From positions 1 through 8,873 of the forward strand of contig JAJXVC010000067.1 in NCBI GenBank assembly GCA_021782295.1: 8,873 bases of DNA, written 5' to 3'. Source of the stretch: a bacterium (lineage in GTDB: Bacteria; Eremiobacterota; Eremiobacteria; Baltobacterales; Baltobacteraceae). Positions 7,633 through 8,873 of the stretch are shown here, in pieces. Both the position numbers and the translations under genes were made by a program. The stretch's first letter is position 1; each line of letters begins with the position of its first letter. The notes below the pieces were generated by a model. It was not told the origin of the DNA and made no database searches. It was given only the letters and a program-made list of their open reading frames with translations.

Positions 7633-8873
7633 CTACGCTGGGAGTCGGCGGGCGATCAAGCGGTAGAGCGCGATACCGAGCGCTCCGACGAGCGCACCGA
7701 CGAGAAAATCATTGCCGATGCGGAAGATCGCGATCAGCAGCGGCGTGTGCAGATGCGAGAACGTGTCGACCGCATCGCCGAGGCCGACGCCGATTCCCAA
7801 CGCGCAGAGCCACCCGATCGCGCGACGATGCGCGAGCGAGAGTGCCGGCAAAAGCATCGCCGCCGGAATACCGATGAGGAACTGCTTGAAGCGCGGCCGC
7901 ACGGAGAGCCAGGTGCTGAGATCCTGGCGAACGACGAGTTCGAAGTGCGAGGCACCGATATCGCTGGTGTTTCCGCTGCGCAGCAAAAGAATCGCCCCCA
8001 TTCCCGCGAGCACCGCGAGAACGATGAGATGGTAAGCGCGCACGGGTGCCAGCAAAACGTCGACGGCGCGCCCGACCTTCGCCTTGAAGCGTGCGTCGAA
8101 CACATACAGCACGAGCGCGATCAACGGCGGCAACGCGAGCATCAGTTTCACGCCGCGAAACGGTTCGATCTCCTCCATCGCTAACGGTGTACTGAGCAGC
8201 CCAACCACGACGAGCGCACCGAGCAGCACCGTTCCGATGACGACGAACGACCAGCGCAGCGAACGCCACCATTGCACGAAGAACTTCGCGCGCGGCTCGT
8301 CGGCGCACGCCGGAGCATAAACGAGCATCGCCGCGACGACGAAGAGCAGCCCGCCGCTCAACGCAAGCAGCGAGCGAACGAGATCGGCGCGATGCGTTGC
8401 GATGCCGGCGACGTAGAGCAGTAGCGTTGCGATGTACGCAATCGCGGCATAGCTCGGCCGGTAGAGCCCGAAGGCCCCGAGCAACACCACGAATATCGAC
8501 GGGACGGCAAGCGCCGCGATGCCGACGAGGAAGCGATTCGTGCCGGGATAGAGCGGAATCGGCGTTGCCGTTCCCAAGCGCATACCGTCGGCGGCGATCG
8601 CCTTCGCCAAGCGATGCACGATCTCGACGTTCGTCGCCTCGATGCTGAGTTTTTTGTCGCGATGGGGATACGGGTGCAGGTAGATCACGCGCACGTTGCG
8701 TTCGCGCACTCCGAGCATGAAGCGGTCGACCAATGCCGGAACGCTCAAGCGGTCGAGTTCGGCTTTCTGGACGGTCTGCACGCGCACCGTGCGCCCGGGA
8801 ATCAGTTCGGCGAGCCCGTCATTGCCTTTCTGCATCTGGCTCGGATCGTAAACCTCGATCGTGCCGAAATTGA
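7633..8873 (-). CDS. DUF5693-family polytopic membrane protein (partial, N-terminus beyond the right edge)
   Basis: The open frame runs through the right edge: upstream of the internal ATG at 8835 it continues as FGTIEVYDPSQMQKGNDG, so the start lies outside. Visible are 413 residues. Numbered from that internal ATG, residues 1-100 form a soluble, probably extracytoplasmic region with VRVIYLHPYP. About nine hydrophobic segments follow (near 102-123, 125-147, 153-175, 196-216, 229-246, 266-286, 318-338, 340-356 and 374-393). Between the sixth and seventh lies the family-like block LLRSGNTS, then ELVVRQDLSTWL and RPRFKQFLIGIP, which I recognise as the DUF5693 signature, in somewhat diverged form. 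The biochemical function is unknown. Its TAG is one base from csaB, and from memory the two families are neighbours in other bacteria. A role in export, polymerisation or anchoring of the CsaB-modified polymer is a guess from context. Confidence 0.8.
   Translation of the reverse strand, partial: NFGTIEVYDPSQMQKGNDGLAELIPGRTVRVQTVQKAELDRLSVPALVDRFMLGVRERNVRVIYLHPYPHRDKKLSIEATNVEIVHRLAKAIAADGMRLGTATPIPLYPGTNRFLVGIAALAVPSIFVVLLGAFGLYRPSYAAIAYIATLLLYVAGIATHRADLVRSLLALSGGLLFVVAAMLVYAPACADEPRAKFFVQWWRSLRWSFVVIGTVLLGALVVVGLLSTPLAMEEIEPFRGVKLMLALPPLIALVLYVFDARFKAKVGRAVDVLLAPVRAYHLIVLAVLAGMGAILLLRSGNTSDIGASHFELVVRQDLSTWLSVRPRFKQFLIGIPAAMLLPALSLAHRRAIGWLCALGIGVGLGDAVDTFSHLHTPLLIAIFRIGNDFLVGALVGALGIALYRLIARRLPA

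Overview
The window is almost wall-to-wall coding DNA, high in GC by eye, with strong preference for G or C at third positions. The products are conserved bacterial housekeeping proteins plus two cell-surface genes. No phage, transposon, CRISPR, rRNA or tRNA sequence was recognised. The pairing of lipoprotein-processing enzymes with a CsaB-type pyruvyl transferase and a DUF5693 membrane protein suggests a high-GC lineage with an SLH/S-layer-type envelope. Candidates are a deep-branching phylum such as Eremiobacterota (WPS-2), the Deinococcota, or a high-GC Firmicutes relative. This placement is an inference from gene content, and Eremiobacterota is only a guess.

Layout. On the left, lgt (minus strand, running off the left edge) diverges from a plus-strand run ccdA-lspA-rluD-tgt across a 65-base gap, the only intergenic stretch longer than about 40 bases. 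The plus-strand genes all overlap: ccdA/lspA by 23 bases, lspA/rluD by 23 and rluD/tgt by 4. All four appear to use non-ATG starts (GTG, TTG, TTG, GTG). On the right is a minus-strand run DUF5693-csaB-ileS, transcribed towards the left, with a 1-base gap before csaB and a short gap before ileS. The two runs meet tail to tail, and the ends of tgt and ileS overlap by 17 bases.

How the genes work together. Lgt and LspA catalyse the first two steps of lipoprotein maturation: diacylglyceryl transfer to the lipobox cysteine, then signal peptide cleavage. CcdA, between them, moves reducing equivalents across the membrane to extracytoplasmic thiols. RluD and Tgt modify rRNA and tRNA, and IleS charges tRNA-Ile. 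CsaB should add pyruvate ketals to a cell-wall polysaccharide, the ligand for SLH domains. The DUF5693 protein is a polytopic membrane protein of unknown function directly upstream of csaB and probably co-translated with it.

I did not find a wholly new system. The least understood element is the DUF5693-csaB pair. Smaller points of interest are a cysteine pair in an Lgt outer loop beside ccdA, a hairpin at the ileS start, and altered signature motifs in IleS and the DUF5693 protein.
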